Assembly (NCBI RefSeq): GCF_028736175.1 | Contig: NZ_CP117880.1 | Location: 1,984,001 to 2,048,000, forward strand | Direction: 5' to 3' | DNA from: Sphingobacterium oryzagri | GTDB taxonomy: Bacteria > Bacteroidota > Bacteroidia > Sphingobacteriales > Sphingobacteriaceae | Length of the DNA: 64,000 bases | Program-made: the position numbers and the translations under genes | Notes under the pieces: model-generated | The model's database searches: none | Seen by the model: the letters and a program-made list of their open reading frames with translations, nothing else | Told to the model about the DNA's origin: nothing | Part shown: piece after piece, positions 53,369-62,944 of the stretch | How the letters are laid out: each line of letters opens with the position of its first letter | Numbering within the stretch: the stretch's first letter is position 1

Positions 53369-54571
53369 TTGAAAGAACAGCGTACAAAACAACTTTTTAG
53401 AAGATCTATCTCGCAAAAGCTTACAGAAAGCGAGATCGCTGAGCTGGATGTTCTACTGGCCGAACTTTCCGATGATATGCAGGAAAAACTATATTTTGAG
53501 GCTTGTGATGAAGCACTGGCAGCGAAAAATAGCGATGTTGTACCACCTTTTTCATACGAAGAAAAACAACGGATATTAGCCGAAATAGTCACTAAAAATA
53601 CAAGCGACGTAAAATACCCTCGTCGCCGCGTATACAGGAAGTTTGTTCCCTATGTAGCAGCCTGTTTTGTTTTAGCGCTGACCGCTTTTTCGCTTTTCTT
53701 TCTTCCACGTCCATCCGAGGTTGTTAATTATGGAAGCTTACCATCAGCATCTACCGTGGCGGAAGATCTGGATCCAGGTCAGGAACGAGCCGTGTTAACC
53801 ATGGAAGATGGCAGGTCGATCACACTAGATACGATCGCTGTAGGAAATCAGGTTAACGGTCTAGATTTTAAAATAGTTAGATTATCATCCGGCGAGCTGC
53901 AATACCAAACGTTTCAGACTACTCGTTTTCCACAAGAACACGTTATCCATACACCCAAAGGCGGAACCATCAACGTTATTTTACCAGATGGCTCAAAGGT
54001 TTGGTTAAATGCTGCGTCGTCCTTGACATTTAATTCAGATATGCAGTCGGCTGATCGTCGGGTGGAAGTAGATGGCGAAGTTTACTTCGAAGTGGCTAAG
54101 CGAAAAAAGCAGCGTTTTATCGTCAAAAGCCGAACAAGTGAAATTCAAGTGCTCGGTACCAAATTTAATGTCAATACCTATCAAGGCAACCAAACTAAGG
54201 TCGGTCTACTGGAAGGAAGTGTGCTCTTGAAAACAGCGAAAGTAACAAGACGCATGAAGCCTTCGGAGCTTGCGGTGATTCAAGCCAACGGCTATACTAA
54301 GACAACAAGCCTAACTAATATAAGCGATATCATTTTGTGGAAACAGGGAATTTTCCATTTTCAAGACACCAGTCCAGAGGTGCTTGCCAACGAATTATCA
54401 CGTTGGTATAATATAGATGTAAGTGTACAGGGCAAGGAACTCGGACATCGGATTAACGGTAAAATAGCGCGGGATCTTAAACTCTCCAAGATGATGGAAG
54501 TACTTGATTTTTTAGGTTTGAGCGCAACTTATAAGGAGAATAAATTGATTATTAAAACCAAAAAAACATAG
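53369..54571 (+). CDS. FecR-family anti-sigma factor
   Basis: Inner-membrane transducer of 400 residues. Cytoplasmic N-terminus about 1-90, one transmembrane helix (VAACFVLALTAFSLFFLP), periplasmic FecR domain (IHTPKGGTINVILPDGSKVW, EVDGEVYFEVAK, VLGTKFNVNTY) and a C-terminal DUF4974-like domain (WKQGIFHFQDTSPEVLANEL). The start is TTG at 53369, supported by gggagg 7 nt upstream; no ATG is near. It receives the signal from the SusC N-terminal domain and controls the sigma factor. Confidence 0.94.
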   Translation: MKEQRTKQLFRRSISQKLTESEIAELDVLLAELSDDMQEKLYFEACDEALAAKNSDVVPPFSYEEKQRILAEIVTKNTSDVKYPRRRVYRKFVPYVAACFVLALTAFSLFFLPRPSEVVNYGSLPSASTVAEDLDPGQERAVLTMEDGRSITLDTIAVGNQVNGLDFKIVRLSSGELQYQTFQTTRFPQEHVIHTPKGGTINVILPDGSKVWLNAASSLTFNSDMQSADRRVEVDGEVYFEVAKRKKQRFIVKSRTSEIQVLGTKFNVNTYQGNQTKVGLLEGSVLLKTAKVTRRMKPSELAVIQANGYTKTTSLTNISDIILWKQGIFHFQDTSPEVLANELSRWYNIDVSVQGKELGHRINGKIARDLKLSKMMEVLDFLGLSATYKENKLIIKTKKT

Positions 54572-54709
54572 CCTATGCAATAGAAATTAGATCACGAAGG
54601 GGCGAAAATAACAGGAAGTGCTGGAACACTTCCTGCAGATAGATTTCGCAACTGTATTCAACGACTCAAACATCATCAATATTTACAGAACTAAAATCGA
54701 ACTAAAATT

Positions 54710-57700
54710 ATGGATTTTGATTTGAAAGTTTATTCAATAAATCGAAATAAACTTTATCGCCTATTCGGCATCATGGAGCTTGTTGTCACCATGCTGCTGC
54801 TCTCTCTTACGACCGTCACGGCCTCCACTTTTGCACAACGTATTTCTTTACATGAAAAAAGTGCCAATATCAAGACTCTTTTAGATAAAATTGAGCAACA
54901 GGTACCTTACCGCTTTGTATATGATAACGCGGAGATTGGTGACCTTTACGTAGAGAATGCTTTCTTAGAGTCCGCTTCTTTAAAAGAGTGCCTGGACTTG
55001 GTTTTGCGCAAACAAGGTTTGGATTACAAGATTATTGATGACTATATTGTTATCAAGAAAAACGACACGCCTGCTACATTAATTTTGAAGCCGCTACAAA
55101 CCGTCGTTCGCGGTACAGTACGAGATGAATCGGGCCAACCTATTGAAGGTGTTACCGTATCAGTGAAAGGGCAGGCAGGACGTCAAACCAACACCGACGA
55201 TGCTGGTGTTTTCTCGTTAGCGTTGGATTTGGGCAACACGACTTTACTATTTGAGCATATCGCGTATGCAGCCAAAGAGATTGAAACCAAAGGCCGTGCG
55301 CTGCTGGACGTGACGCTACAGTCACAAAATGGCGACATTGAAGAGGTGGTGGTCGTCGGCTATGGCACGCAGAAAAAAGCGAATTTGACGGGCGCAGTTA
55401 GTGCCATTTCTGGCGAAGAATTGGAAAGCCGGCCCATCGCGAATATCGGTCAAGGTTTGCAGGGACAAATGCCTGGACTTACGGTGCGCAGTACCGGAAA
55501 CACAGCGCCTGGAAATCGCGCTCCACAGTTCCGCATCCGCGGTGTCGGCACGTGGGGCGATGCCAATCCGTTAATTGTGATTGATGGGATACCAGGAGGA
55601 AACTTAAATATCCTTAATCCCAATGATATTGAAAATATCTCCGTCCTCAAAGATGCGGCGTCGTCATCTATTTATGGTGTACGGGGCGCTAACGGCGTTA
55701 TCATGGTAACCACAAAAAAGGGAACCTCAGGTAAGGCAAATATCAATTATAACAGCTACATCGGTTGGCAAACGCCGACGGCTTTGCCCGATTTTCTTGG
55801 TTCTGCAGACTACATGACGCTACAAAATGAAGCCAATGTAAACGCCGGACAAAACCCGACGTACGCGGAAGAGCAAATTGAAATTGCCCGTAATGGCTCA
55901 GACCCCAACTATTTCGCAAATACCGACTGGATTGCAGAAACGTATCGCCATAGTGCGCCGCAACAAAACCACAACCTAAGTTTAAACGGTGGAGCAGAGA
56001 ACACGCAATATTATGCGTCTTATGGTTACCTGAACGAAGGCGGATTGGTTATTGGCGACAATTTTAAAGCGCATCGACACAATGCACGCTTACGTCTTAA
56101 TACGCAACTGTTGGATCGTTTGCATGTGGATGGTAATTTAGGTTATGTCGATCGTTCTTACGATGGCAGTGCGAATGGTACGCAAGCACTGTCTGCAGCA
56201 ACAAGTATTCGACCGTTGGTGCCTGTACGCTTTACTAACGGTAGCTGGGGATATCATGGCGGCCAAAGTAATCCAGTTGCGATAGCTACAGATGGCGGAA
56301 ACAATACCTTCACCTCGCAGGAGATCACCGCTAATATCAGTACGACACTCAATCTTTTCAACGGATTTGATCTTAAAGGGCAATATGGATTAATAAAATA
56401 CAATTCCAAAAGAACAACCCTGTTAAAAACGATCGATTACTACAGTCCCGACGATAATGAGCGTATCTACCAAACGAATTTCCCAAATAGGATTGAAATG
56501 GACCATTATTCAGGAACATATCAAACTTTTATCGGTACGGCAAACTATTTGCGCACGATTGCGGAAAAACATACGATAAAAGGTTTACTGGGCTACTCAC
56601 TGGAAGAAAATGTGGGAAATGATTTCAGTGCATCACGTACCCATCTTCCGGTAGATCTTCCATCTTTAGCCATTGGTACAGAAAATCAACTGAACACGAG
56701 CGGAAGCGGGCAAAATGCCTTGATGTCTTTCTTCGGTCGAGTAAACTATGATTTCAACAACAAGTATTTGTTAGAAGGTAATTTCAGACGTGACGGATCG
56801 TCCCGCTTTCATCCCGACGTGCGTTGGAATTGGTTTGGCTCCTTTTCGGCTGGCTGGGTCTTTAGCGAAGAGCAGTTTTTTGAAGACATGAAATCGTTCT
56901 GGAATTTCGGAAAGATCCGCTTTTCTTACGGAACGCAGGGAAATGACAAGGTCGGCCGCGACCATCCTTTCATGGCTATACTTGCTTCTGCGCAGGTTAA
57001 TTCTAATAATCCAATCGGCAATATAGGGCGTGTTGGTTTCCGGCAGAGCTTTATACCAAACGAATTGGTTACCTGGGAATCTTCCGAGAAGTTAAACGTT
57101 GGTCTCGATTTATCGTTTTTATCAAATCGTTTAAACGTTACGGCAGACTATTTTGTAAATTCTACTAATGATATCCTGTTAAACCCACCGTTGCCAGATG
57201 TCATTGGCGTTGGAACAGGCTACCCAGCACAAAATTCAGGATCATTAGAAAATAGAGGATGGGAGGTGATCTTGGGATGGCAAGATAACATTGGCGATTT
57301 TGGGTATCGCGCTAATTTCAATCTTTCGGACGTCCGTAATAAAGTAACAAAATTAGAAAACTTCGCAAATAACCTGGGCGATCAAGTGCGTTTGGAAGGT
57401 TATCCGTTGGATGCTTTCTACGGTTTTAAAGCAGATCGTATTGCGCAAGAAAGCGATTTCGATCTTGTCGACGGCCAATATGTACCGAAATTTCCTTACC
57501 AACGTGGTGATCTCGTTGGACCAGGAGATTTAATATATGTACCTACCGATCCTAACGCTACAGAAATAACGGTTGGCGCAGATAGACATGTTTTAGGTAG
57601 CGATATTCCACGATATACTTACGGTTTCCGTGGTGATTTATCCTATAAGAATCTCGACTTTAGTTTTTTCTTACAGGGTGTAGGCAAAGCAGACGGGTTT

Positions 57701-58087
57701 TTGACCGGAAATGCACGACATCCGTTTATCAACAATAGCGCTATGCCGCAAGACGTACACCTAGACCGATGGACGCCAGAAAATCCCGATGCGAGCTATC
57801 CTCGTTTCGTTTACATGCGTACACATAATACACGTCTATCATCCAAATGGATTGAAGATGCATCCTACCTTCGGTTAAAAAACGTCCAGTTGGGCTATAC
57901 GTTTTCGCCGCAGTGGACATCAAAAATCCGTATAGACAAATTACGTATCTATGCGTCGGCAGATAATTTATTCACAAAAACAGACTTCTTCTATGGCTAT
58001 GACCCTGAAGTCCCTACCGGAAATTCCGGCGGTTATTATCCGCAAGTGAAAACCTATGTTATCGGATTGAATATCAATTTAAAATAG
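54710..58087 (+). CDS. SusC/RagA-type TonB-dependent transporter with STN domain
   Basis: Outer-membrane importer of 1125 residues. After a signal sequence with a long N-terminal extension (cleavage near TFAQ) comes an STN signalling domain (about 50-118), a carboxypeptidase-regulatory-like domain (VVRGTVRDESGQPIEGVTVS), the TonB-box/plug region (EEVVVVGYGTQKKANLTGAV) and a 22-strand-type barrel ending KTYVIGLNINLK. The STN domain is what contacts FecR, so uptake of the substrate should signal to the sigma factor. SusD follows 6 nt later. Confidence 0.96.
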   Translation: MDFDLKVYSINRNKLYRLFGIMELVVTMLLLSLTTVTASTFAQRISLHEKSANIKTLLDKIEQQVPYRFVYDNAEIGDLYVENAFLESASLKECLDLVLRKQGLDYKIIDDYIVIKKNDTPATLILKPLQTVVRGTVRDESGQPIEGVTVSVKGQAGRQTNTDDAGVFSLALDLGNTTLLFEHIAYAAKEIETKGRALLDVTLQSQNGDIEEVVVVGYGTQKKANLTGAVSAISGEELESRPIANIGQGLQGQMPGLTVRSTGNTAPGNRAPQFRIRGVGTWGDANPLIVIDGIPGGNLNILNPNDIENISVLKDAASSSIYGVRGANGVIMVTTKKGTSGKANINYNSYIGWQTPTALPDFLGSADYMTLQNEANVNAGQNPTYAEEQIEIARNGSDPNYFANTDWIAETYRHSAPQQNHNLSLNGGAENTQYYASYGYLNEGGLVIGDNFKAHRHNARLRLNTQLLDRLHVDGNLGYVDRSYDGSANGTQALSAATSIRPLVPVRFTNGSWGYHGGQSNPVAIATDGGNNTFTSQEITANISTTLNLFNGFDLKGQYGLIKYNSKRTTLLKTIDYYSPDDNERIYQTNFPNRIEMDHYSGTYQTFIGTANYLRTIAEKHTIKGLLGYSLEENVGNDFSASRTHLPVDLPSLAIGTENQLNTSGSGQNALMSFFGRVNYDFNNKYLLEGNFRRDGSSRFHPDVRWNWFGSFSAGWVFSEEQFFEDMKSFWNFGKIRFSYGTQGNDKVGRDHPFMAILASAQVNSNNPIGNIGRVGFRQSFIPNELVTWESSEKLNVGLDLSFLSNRLNVTADYFVNSTNDILLNPPLPDVIGVGTGYPAQNSGSLENRGWEVILGWQDNIGDFGYRANFNLSDVRNKVTKLENFANNLGDQVRLEGYPLDAFYGFKADRIAQESDFDLVDGQYVPKFPYQRGDLVGPGDLIYVPTDPNATEITVGADRHVLGSDIPRYTYGFRGDLSYKNLDFSFFLQGVGKADGFLTGNARHPFINNSAMPQDVHLDRWTPENPDASYPRFVYMRTHNTRLSSKWIEDASYLRLKNVQLGYTFSPQWTSKIRIDKLRIYASADNLFTKTDFFYGYDPEVPTGNSGGYYPQVKTYVIGLNINLK

Positions 58088-58093
58088 CACATC

Positions 58094-59764
58094 ATGACAA
58101 TTCCATATAAAAAATACAGCAGGCTAGCCATTCTTTTAATCGGCGTAGGCCTTTTATCTTCCTGCAGCGATTTCCTGGATCGCGTTCCGCAAGATGAGAT
58201 TGTGAACGAAACCTATTGGAAAACACAGGAACATTTGGAAATGGCCGCGACGGGTATATACTCGCGTGTCAAAGCGAAAAACGTCGTGGACATGGAAAAC
58301 CTGGCGGAAAATACGATGTGGCCGTCTACTAATCAGTATAAAGATATCGGATCAGGCGTTTTTCCTGTTACACAACCAACAGTAAATAGCGAATGGGCAA
58401 ATATGTATCGCGACATCCGCGAGTGTAATGCTTTTTTAGAAAACTACCAAGGCGCTACGGAAACAGATCCGGGTGCAAAAGAAAGATTGGCCGCAGAGGT
58501 GCGCGTAATCCGTGCTCTTGCCTACAGCTTTCTGACTTCGTTTTACGGTGATATACCCTTAATTACCAAATCGTTAAATCCGGACGATCCGGAGTTGTAT
58601 GCTGGGCGCGATCCGCAGAGCCAGGTTGTCGACTTCTTATTACAGGAGCTTGATGCTGCCGCCGCCGTATTGCCCGCAGCTATTCCAACCGGCGAAAATC
58701 TGGGCCGCGTGAGTCGAGGCACAGCTTTAGCTTTGAAATCCCGGATCGCGCTGACCCACGGTCGTTTTGAGCTAGCCGAGCAGGCGGCGAAAGCGGTGAT
58801 GGACCTGGGCGTGTACGAACTGTATACAAATGGTGATCCGAAAACCGCCTATTGGGAGCTTTTTACGCGCGCCGGTAAATTATCAGCGGGTAGAAATAAA
58901 GAAACTATTTTTGCGAGACTGCACTTGGCTGATGTCATTATGCACAATCTGAGTCGCGAAATACAGGTGCCCGATCAGTTTGCGCGGTTTGTGCCCACAC
59001 GTTCGCTGGTCGAGTCTTATCTGTGCGCTGATGGATTGCCTATCGAAAAATCTCCGCTGTATAGTGATGCTTCATATGCCGATGTCTTTAAAAATAGAGA
59101 TCCCCGCATGACGCAGACTATATTGGTGCCTGGTGATAAGTGGGGAGGGCGTTTCGATGGAAGGCCAATCGCGCAAAACACAGATCCGACAATTTTTCAA
59201 GTGCCTAAGTTTAGCCAAGATGGGCGAGGATCGGTTACGACAACAGGCTATTATTACAAGAAATATGTTGAGCCTACGGCGGTTCCAAATTATAACCGAG
59301 ATGATAACGATATTCACCATATTCGCTATGCCGAAGTATTATTAAACTACGCGGAAGCGCGTCTGGAGCAAAATAAACTTACGCAGGCCGATGTTGATAT
59401 ATCGATCAACCTGCTGCGTGATCGTGTCGGAATGAAGCGGATGGAGCTTTCATTTCTTGCGGAAAACGGCCTGGATGTCCGCGAAGAAGTCCGCCGGGAA
59501 CGGCGTGTGGAGCTTGCCTTAGAAGGACACCGGTATTTCGATGTTAGGCGTTGGAAGCAAGGAGAACTTCTGGGGAATGATATCGAGGGCGTGAAAGCCG
59601 CCTGGTTCCCACAGCTAAGTTCATCCACTTTTCGCAAGAGCGCCGATGGCTATCTATCCGTCCAGTGGAATCGTGCATTCGAGAGTCCTAAAAACTACTT
59701 GTGGCCCGTGCCTCAAACACAATATGATCGCAACAATAACCTCGGGCAGAATCCCGGCTGGTAG
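58094..59764 (+). CDS. SusD/RagB family surface lipoprotein
   Basis: Substrate-binding lid of the SusCD importer, 556 residues. Lipoprotein signal with lipobox LLSSC and mature start CSDFLDRVPQDEIVNETYW. The helical SusD fold is shown by VRVIRALAYSFLTSFYGDIP, the RYAEVLLNYAEARL segment and the C-terminal RRERRVELALEGHRYFDVRRW, ending WPVPQTQYDRNNNLGQNPGW. The substrate is not deducible from the sequence. Confidence 0.96.
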   Translation: MTIPYKKYSRLAILLIGVGLLSSCSDFLDRVPQDEIVNETYWKTQEHLEMAATGIYSRVKAKNVVDMENLAENTMWPSTNQYKDIGSGVFPVTQPTVNSEWANMYRDIRECNAFLENYQGATETDPGAKERLAAEVRVIRALAYSFLTSFYGDIPLITKSLNPDDPELYAGRDPQSQVVDFLLQELDAAAAVLPAAIPTGENLGRVSRGTALALKSRIALTHGRFELAEQAAKAVMDLGVYELYTNGDPKTAYWELFTRAGKLSAGRNKETIFARLHLADVIMHNLSREIQVPDQFARFVPTRSLVESYLCADGLPIEKSPLYSDASYADVFKNRDPRMTQTILVPGDKWGGRFDGRPIAQNTDPTIFQVPKFSQDGRGSVTTTGYYYKKYVEPTAVPNYNRDDNDIHHIRYAEVLLNYAEARLEQNKLTQADVDISINLLRDRVGMKRMELSFLAENGLDVREEVRRERRVELALEGHRYFDVRRWKQGELLGNDIEGVKAAWFPQLSSSTFRKSADGYLSVQWNRAFESPKNYLWPVPQTQYDRNNNLGQNPGW

Positions 59765-59838
59765 GATAGCGTGCTTTATCTAACTTTTCCCTGGATGTTG
59801 TCCTTGGCTGGATCATCCAGGGGAATTATTTATTTTTT

Positions 59839-60648
59839 ATGCGTAGAGAACTATATAAATACCTCTTGGGTTGCATATCATTCGCTTTTTATTGTTTTGC
59901 GCTGTATGCGCAACCGGCTAAAACGATGCTTCCCGACAGTGGAATCAAGGTGATGACCTATAATATCCACCACGCCAATCCACCGTCTAAAGATTCATTA
60001 ATTGATATGGACGCCATTGTTAAGGTTATTCGCGCCCAATCACCCGATCTCGTAGCCTTGCAAGAAGTAGATCAACTAACAGAGCGGAGTGGAAAAATAG
60101 ATCAAGCAAAATATATCGCCGAGAAATTGGGAATGCACTATTTTTACGCCAAGGCCATGGATTATGATGGTGGTGCATATGGGCAGGCGATACTTTCTAA
60201 GTTTCCGATCAAGGCTACCGCGGTAAGACGTTTACCGTCGACAGCTGAACCGCGCAGTGAGCCGCGTATCCTAGGCGAGGCCATTATCCAATTACCAAAT
60301 GGTAAAAGTTTGCGGTTTGCAACAGTACACCTCGATGCGCAAAAAAACGATACCAACCGCATTTTACAAGCAAAGGCTATCATAAGCTTGCTGGCCAATG
60401 ACGAAACGCCCATGATTATCGCCGGTGATTTTAATGCGGTTCGTTCGAGCGAGGCTATGCATATATTAGATGCCGGATTTGAGCATAGTTGTACCGAGTG
60501 TGACTTTACCATACCAGTATTAAGCCCCAACAAAACCATCGATTTTATATTGCTTGATAAACGTAAATCTTGGTCTGTGTTATCGCATAAAACAATCAAA
60601 GAAACCTATGCGTCTGATCACTTTCCTGTTGTAACGGTATTGAAATAA
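59839..60648 (+). CDS. Endonuclease/exonuclease/phosphatase family hydrolase, exported
   Basis: Mg-dependent phosphoesterase fold, 269 residues, with a signal sequence (LLGCISFAFYCFALYA, cleavage near YAQ). Catalytic motifs are VMTYNIHHA, ALQEVDQ, GDFNAV and the final SDHFPVV. In SusCD loci such enzymes often cleave phosphodiesters or phosphomonoesters of the imported ligand, so a phosphorylated glycan, phospholipid head group or nucleotide is possible. It lies 74 nt after SusD on the same strand and ends before the terminator at 60660. Confidence 0.9.
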   Translation: MRRELYKYLLGCISFAFYCFALYAQPAKTMLPDSGIKVMTYNIHHANPPSKDSLIDMDAIVKVIRAQSPDLVALQEVDQLTERSGKIDQAKYIAEKLGMHYFYAKAMDYDGGAYGQAILSKFPIKATAVRRLPSTAEPRSEPRILGEAIIQLPNGKSLRFATVHLDAQKNDTNRILQAKAIISLLANDETPMIIAGDFNAVRSSEAMHILDAGFEHSCTECDFTIPVLSPNKTIDFILLDKRKSWSVLSHKTIKETYASDHFPVVTVLK

Positions 60649-60659
60649 ATTGAAACAGT

Positions 60660-60691
60660 AGAAGCGGACGGACCTCACGCTTTCCGCTTCT
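60660..60691 (+). terminator. Terminator after the phosphoesterase gene
   Basis: Nine-bp stem agaagcgga / tccgcttct with a 14-nt loop followed by T-rich sequence, 12 nt after the stop at 60648. It marks the end of the SusC-SusD-phosphoesterase unit. Confidence 0.75.
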
Positions 60692-60761
60692 TCTTTCATT
60701 TTACGTATATTCGCATCAAACTCACTGTTGTAGTTACCCTTCACTAGTAAAAGAAATTGCG

Positions 60762-61601
60762 ATGTTTAAACCAGATATCAGTAAGAGTAATGTGTGGATC
60801 CTCAAGCTCGTATTGTTGTTGTCTCTGTTTAGCGCCTACACTTTTGGACAAGTGCCGAAAGATGCCATGCCGGCACACGCTACATTAACCATAGATTCGC
60901 ATGTGCTGGGTGAACAGCGACGAATCAATGTGTGGCTGCCGGAAGAATACCCCAGCGGTGGTGACGAGTTACCGATTTTATACATGGCCGATGGTGGAAT
61001 AGCGGAAGACTTTCCGCACCTCGCCAATACCTTGGCCGATTTGATTGCAAATCAAGTTATTCCTCCCATGATGCTGGTTGGCATAGAAAATATTCAACGA
61101 AGAAAAGATCTTACCGGACCAACTACCGTAAAAGAGGATTTGCAAATTGCGCCGGTTGTCGGTCATTCCGCTTTATTTCGTTCGTTTATCGCAACGGAAT
61201 TAATGCCTGAGGTAGAAATGCGATATCGGCATAATGGCAAAAAGGGACTTATCGGCGAGTCGCTTGCCGGGCTTTTTGTCATAGAGACTTTTCTGATAGA
61301 ACCACAGTTATTCGACTACTATATCGCTTTTGATCCCTCGTTGTGGTGGAATAAGCACCATTTACTAGATCAATCGACGAGCTATCTTGCTAAATTTCCG
61401 CAACAGGAAAAGAAATTGTGGTTTGCCAGTTCACATACGGAAGAAATTTATGGTTACAGCAAACAATTTGCTGAGCGGCTTACGCGGGCAAAGCTGCCTG
61501 CGCTTGATTGGGTATATTGTGATGAGCCGGCAGAGCAGCACCATACCATATTTCGTGCCACCGAGGAAAAAGCGTTGCGCTGGATGTTTGAAGTTAAGTA
61601 G
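60762..61601 (+). CDS. Esterase D/IroE-like alpha/beta hydrolase, exported
   Basis: COG2819-type hydrolase of 279 residues with signal sequence (LLLSLFSAYTFGQ). Motifs: ILYMADGG loop, nucleophile elbow GESLAGLF, AFDPSLWWN after it, and histidines in EQHHTIF near the C-terminus. Relatives hydrolyse ester bonds in siderophores or acylated sugars. It follows the SusCD-phosphoesterase unit after a terminator, so it has its own promoter or is read through. A role in processing the imported ligand is inferred. Confidence 0.88.
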   Translation: MFKPDISKSNVWILKLVLLLSLFSAYTFGQVPKDAMPAHATLTIDSHVLGEQRRINVWLPEEYPSGGDELPILYMADGGIAEDFPHLANTLADLIANQVIPPMMLVGIENIQRRKDLTGPTTVKEDLQIAPVVGHSALFRSFIATELMPEVEMRYRHNGKKGLIGESLAGLFVIETFLIEPQLFDYYIAFDPSLWWNKHHLLDQSTSYLAKFPQQEKKLWFASSHTEEIYGYSKQFAERLTRAKLPALDWVYCDEPAEQHHTIFRATEEKALRWMFEVK

Positions 61602-61638
61602 GGGAGTGAAGACATTTCGTGAATTAAACCCACTAAGT

Positions 61639-61965
61639 ATGGAATTTCCAGCCATATTCAATCAGCGATTTCCAAAATATACCAAACAGGTACAGGCCGA
61701 TACCGTGCAGATCAATCTGTTGGATTGCCTCGTTATACTGTTATTGCAGTTACTAATGCTCGTTGCTGTAGGTCGTATTTTTAGTTTTGTCAGCCTTTTT
61801 TACACGCTTGGCGTGCTGCTGATGAAAGTAAAGCCTTATCACATCGTCCGGCAGGTCAAAATGGCTCGTTGGTTTAGCACAGCGCTTATTTTATGTGATA
61901 TTAGTATTTTCAGTAGCCTATCTTTTATGATTACTTTTCACCTGCTCAGCGGTACAGTAAGATAA
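61639..61965 (+). CDS. Hypothetical small membrane protein
   Basis: 108 residues, not recognised. Two or three hydrophobic segments: a long one at about 27-62 (LLDCLVILLLQLLMLVAVG and FVSLFYTLGVLLM) and one at about 80-102 (FSTALILCDISIFSSLSFMI). The frame is open far upstream inside the esterase gene; ATG at 61639 or GTG at 61606 are the plausible starts, and neither has a good ribosome binding site. From 61966 to 62222 I see no gene; it probably holds the kdp promoter region. Confidence 0.55.
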   Translation: MEFPAIFNQRFPKYTKQVQADTVQINLLDCLVILLLQLLMLVAVGRIFSFVSLFYTLGVLLMKVKPYHIVRQVKMARWFSTALILCDISIFSSLSFMITFHLLSGTVR

Positions 61966-62222
61966 ATCCTTTTCATCACGATACCATTTGCTTACTCCGC
62001 TGCCTTTTGCATGGTGGAGATGTCCAGCGTATATACCAGAATACACAGGGATACTGGTGGCGATAGCAATTGCTGTCTGATAATTTTCTGCGGCTCATTT
62101 CCCATTTCGAGAAAGCACCCTTCCATTTTGACAAGGTATTCCCTCATCCTTATTTTTTGTTCTATTTGCTAATTGTTTGATTGTTATTGTTTTATATCTT
62201 TTTCCTGGTTCGTGGAATATGT

Positions 62223-62242
62223 TTTGGTATGCCCATACCAAA
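62223..62242. promoter_or_regulatory. Palindrome upstream of the kdp region
   Basis: tttggtat-gccc-ataccaaa, a perfect 8-bp inverted repeat with a 4-nt centre, 9 nt before the first small frame. It may be an operator or a short leader hairpin for the potassium operon. Confidence 0.5.
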
Positions 62243-62251
62243 CAAAATAAT

Positions 62252-62353
62252 ATGAAAATGAACAAATCAAACAAGGTCAGCACCCGTCAAGACGATCGTG
62301 CTTCAAAGAAGTCAAATCAAGTCTGTTTCTTAGGCTATTTCTACCACGCTTAA
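62252..62353 (+). CDS. Possible 33-residue leader peptide
   Basis: ATG AAA ATG AAC start, polar Lys/Ser-rich first part (NKSNKVSTRQDDRASKKSNQ) and an aromatic end (CFLGYFYHA). It lies between the palindrome and the 27-residue hydrophobic gene. Nothing proves it is translated. Listed because it is correctly placed as a leader of the kdp transcript. Confidence 0.3.
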   Translation: MKMNKSNKVSTRQDDRASKKSNQVCFLGYFYHA

Positions 62354-62363
62354 ATCATACGCT

Positions 62364-62447
62364 ATGCTTACGATACTCCTTCTGTTAGCGGGGCTTGCTT
62401 GCTTCTGGCTATTATATATGTCGGTTACTTTCTTCGACCATATTTAG
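62364..62447 (+). CDS. 27-residue hydrophobic peptide upstream of kdp genes
   Basis: Single-helix membrane peptide: LTILLLLAGLACFWLLYMSV then a short FFDHI tail. ATG at 62364, TAG at 62445. It lies 16 nt before the next gene and resembles KdpF in size and hydrophobicity but is distinct from the kdpF at 62843. Possibly a second small Kdp-associated subunit. Confidence 0.5.
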   Translation: MLTILLLLAGLACFWLLYMSVTFFDHI

Positions 62448-62463
62448 TCGCCGCTTGTAATTT

Positions 62464-62835
62464 ATGAAAAAGCTAAATCGATATCGGGCGAGTTACTTTC
62501 TTGCCCAGCGCTGCACGGCGATTCAAAGCGATCTTCGGTCATTAGCGCAGAAACGCAACTTTCCTGGCTTGCTGCAAGCTGTGATCAATCACCTGCGCGT
62601 ACTGCATGCTAATCGTGAATTTGTGACGATCAATGCGTACATCAACCACCTTAGTCGGGCATACGATCGTGGCAATGGCTGCGTCAGATACCTCATTGAA
62701 AATCTGTTTGTGCGTTCGCTGGGCTTCCTAAAGAAAAATAGTACCCCTGCCGAGTGGATCGTATTGTATAATCATCTTCCCCTGGCATTTGTACACGTGT
62801 ATGAGCAGCAACTGCGTGAAGAACCCCTTAAATAA
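62464..62835 (+). CDS. Hypothetical helical protein in the kdp operon
   Basis: 123 residues, soluble, no signal sequence or transmembrane helix. It is all-alpha by composition (YFLAQRCTAIQSDLRSLAQK, VRYLIENLFVRSLGFLKK). It resembles small Bacteroidota proteins of about 110-130 residues with ENxFV core segments (DUF7674-like, from memory and uncertain). Located 16 nt after the hydrophobic peptide and 7 nt before kdpF, so it is almost certainly co-transcribed with kdp. A regulatory or assembly role is only inference. Confidence 0.65.
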   Translation: MKKLNRYRASYFLAQRCTAIQSDLRSLAQKRNFPGLLQAVINHLRVLHANREFVTINAYINHLSRAYDRGNGCVRYLIENLFVRSLGFLKKNSTPAEWIVLYNHLPLAFVHVYEQQLREEPLK

Positions 62836-62842
62836 TAAAACA

Positions 62843-62920
62843 ATGATACTTCTATTTATTGTCGCCATAGTCGTTTTCGTATACAGCTGCTATGTGCTTT
62901 TGAAACCCGAAAAATTTTAA
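62843..62920 (+). CDS. kdpF: Potassium-transporting ATPase subunit KdpF
   Basis: 25-residue single-span membrane peptide, ILLFIVAIVVFVYSCYVLL then KPEKF. KdpF stabilises the KdpABC complex. Identified by size, hydrophobic profile, the PE[KR]F-like end and its position 24 nt before kdpA. Confidence 0.85.
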   Translation: MILLFIVAIVVFVYSCYVLLKPEKF

Positions 62921-62944
62921 GCATACCTCTTTCTTTTATCAAAA

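Noticed and set aside
61387..61638. N-terminal extension of the small membrane protein into the esterase gene
   Set aside because: It overlaps the esterase in a shadow frame; a start at 61639 (or 61606) avoids that.
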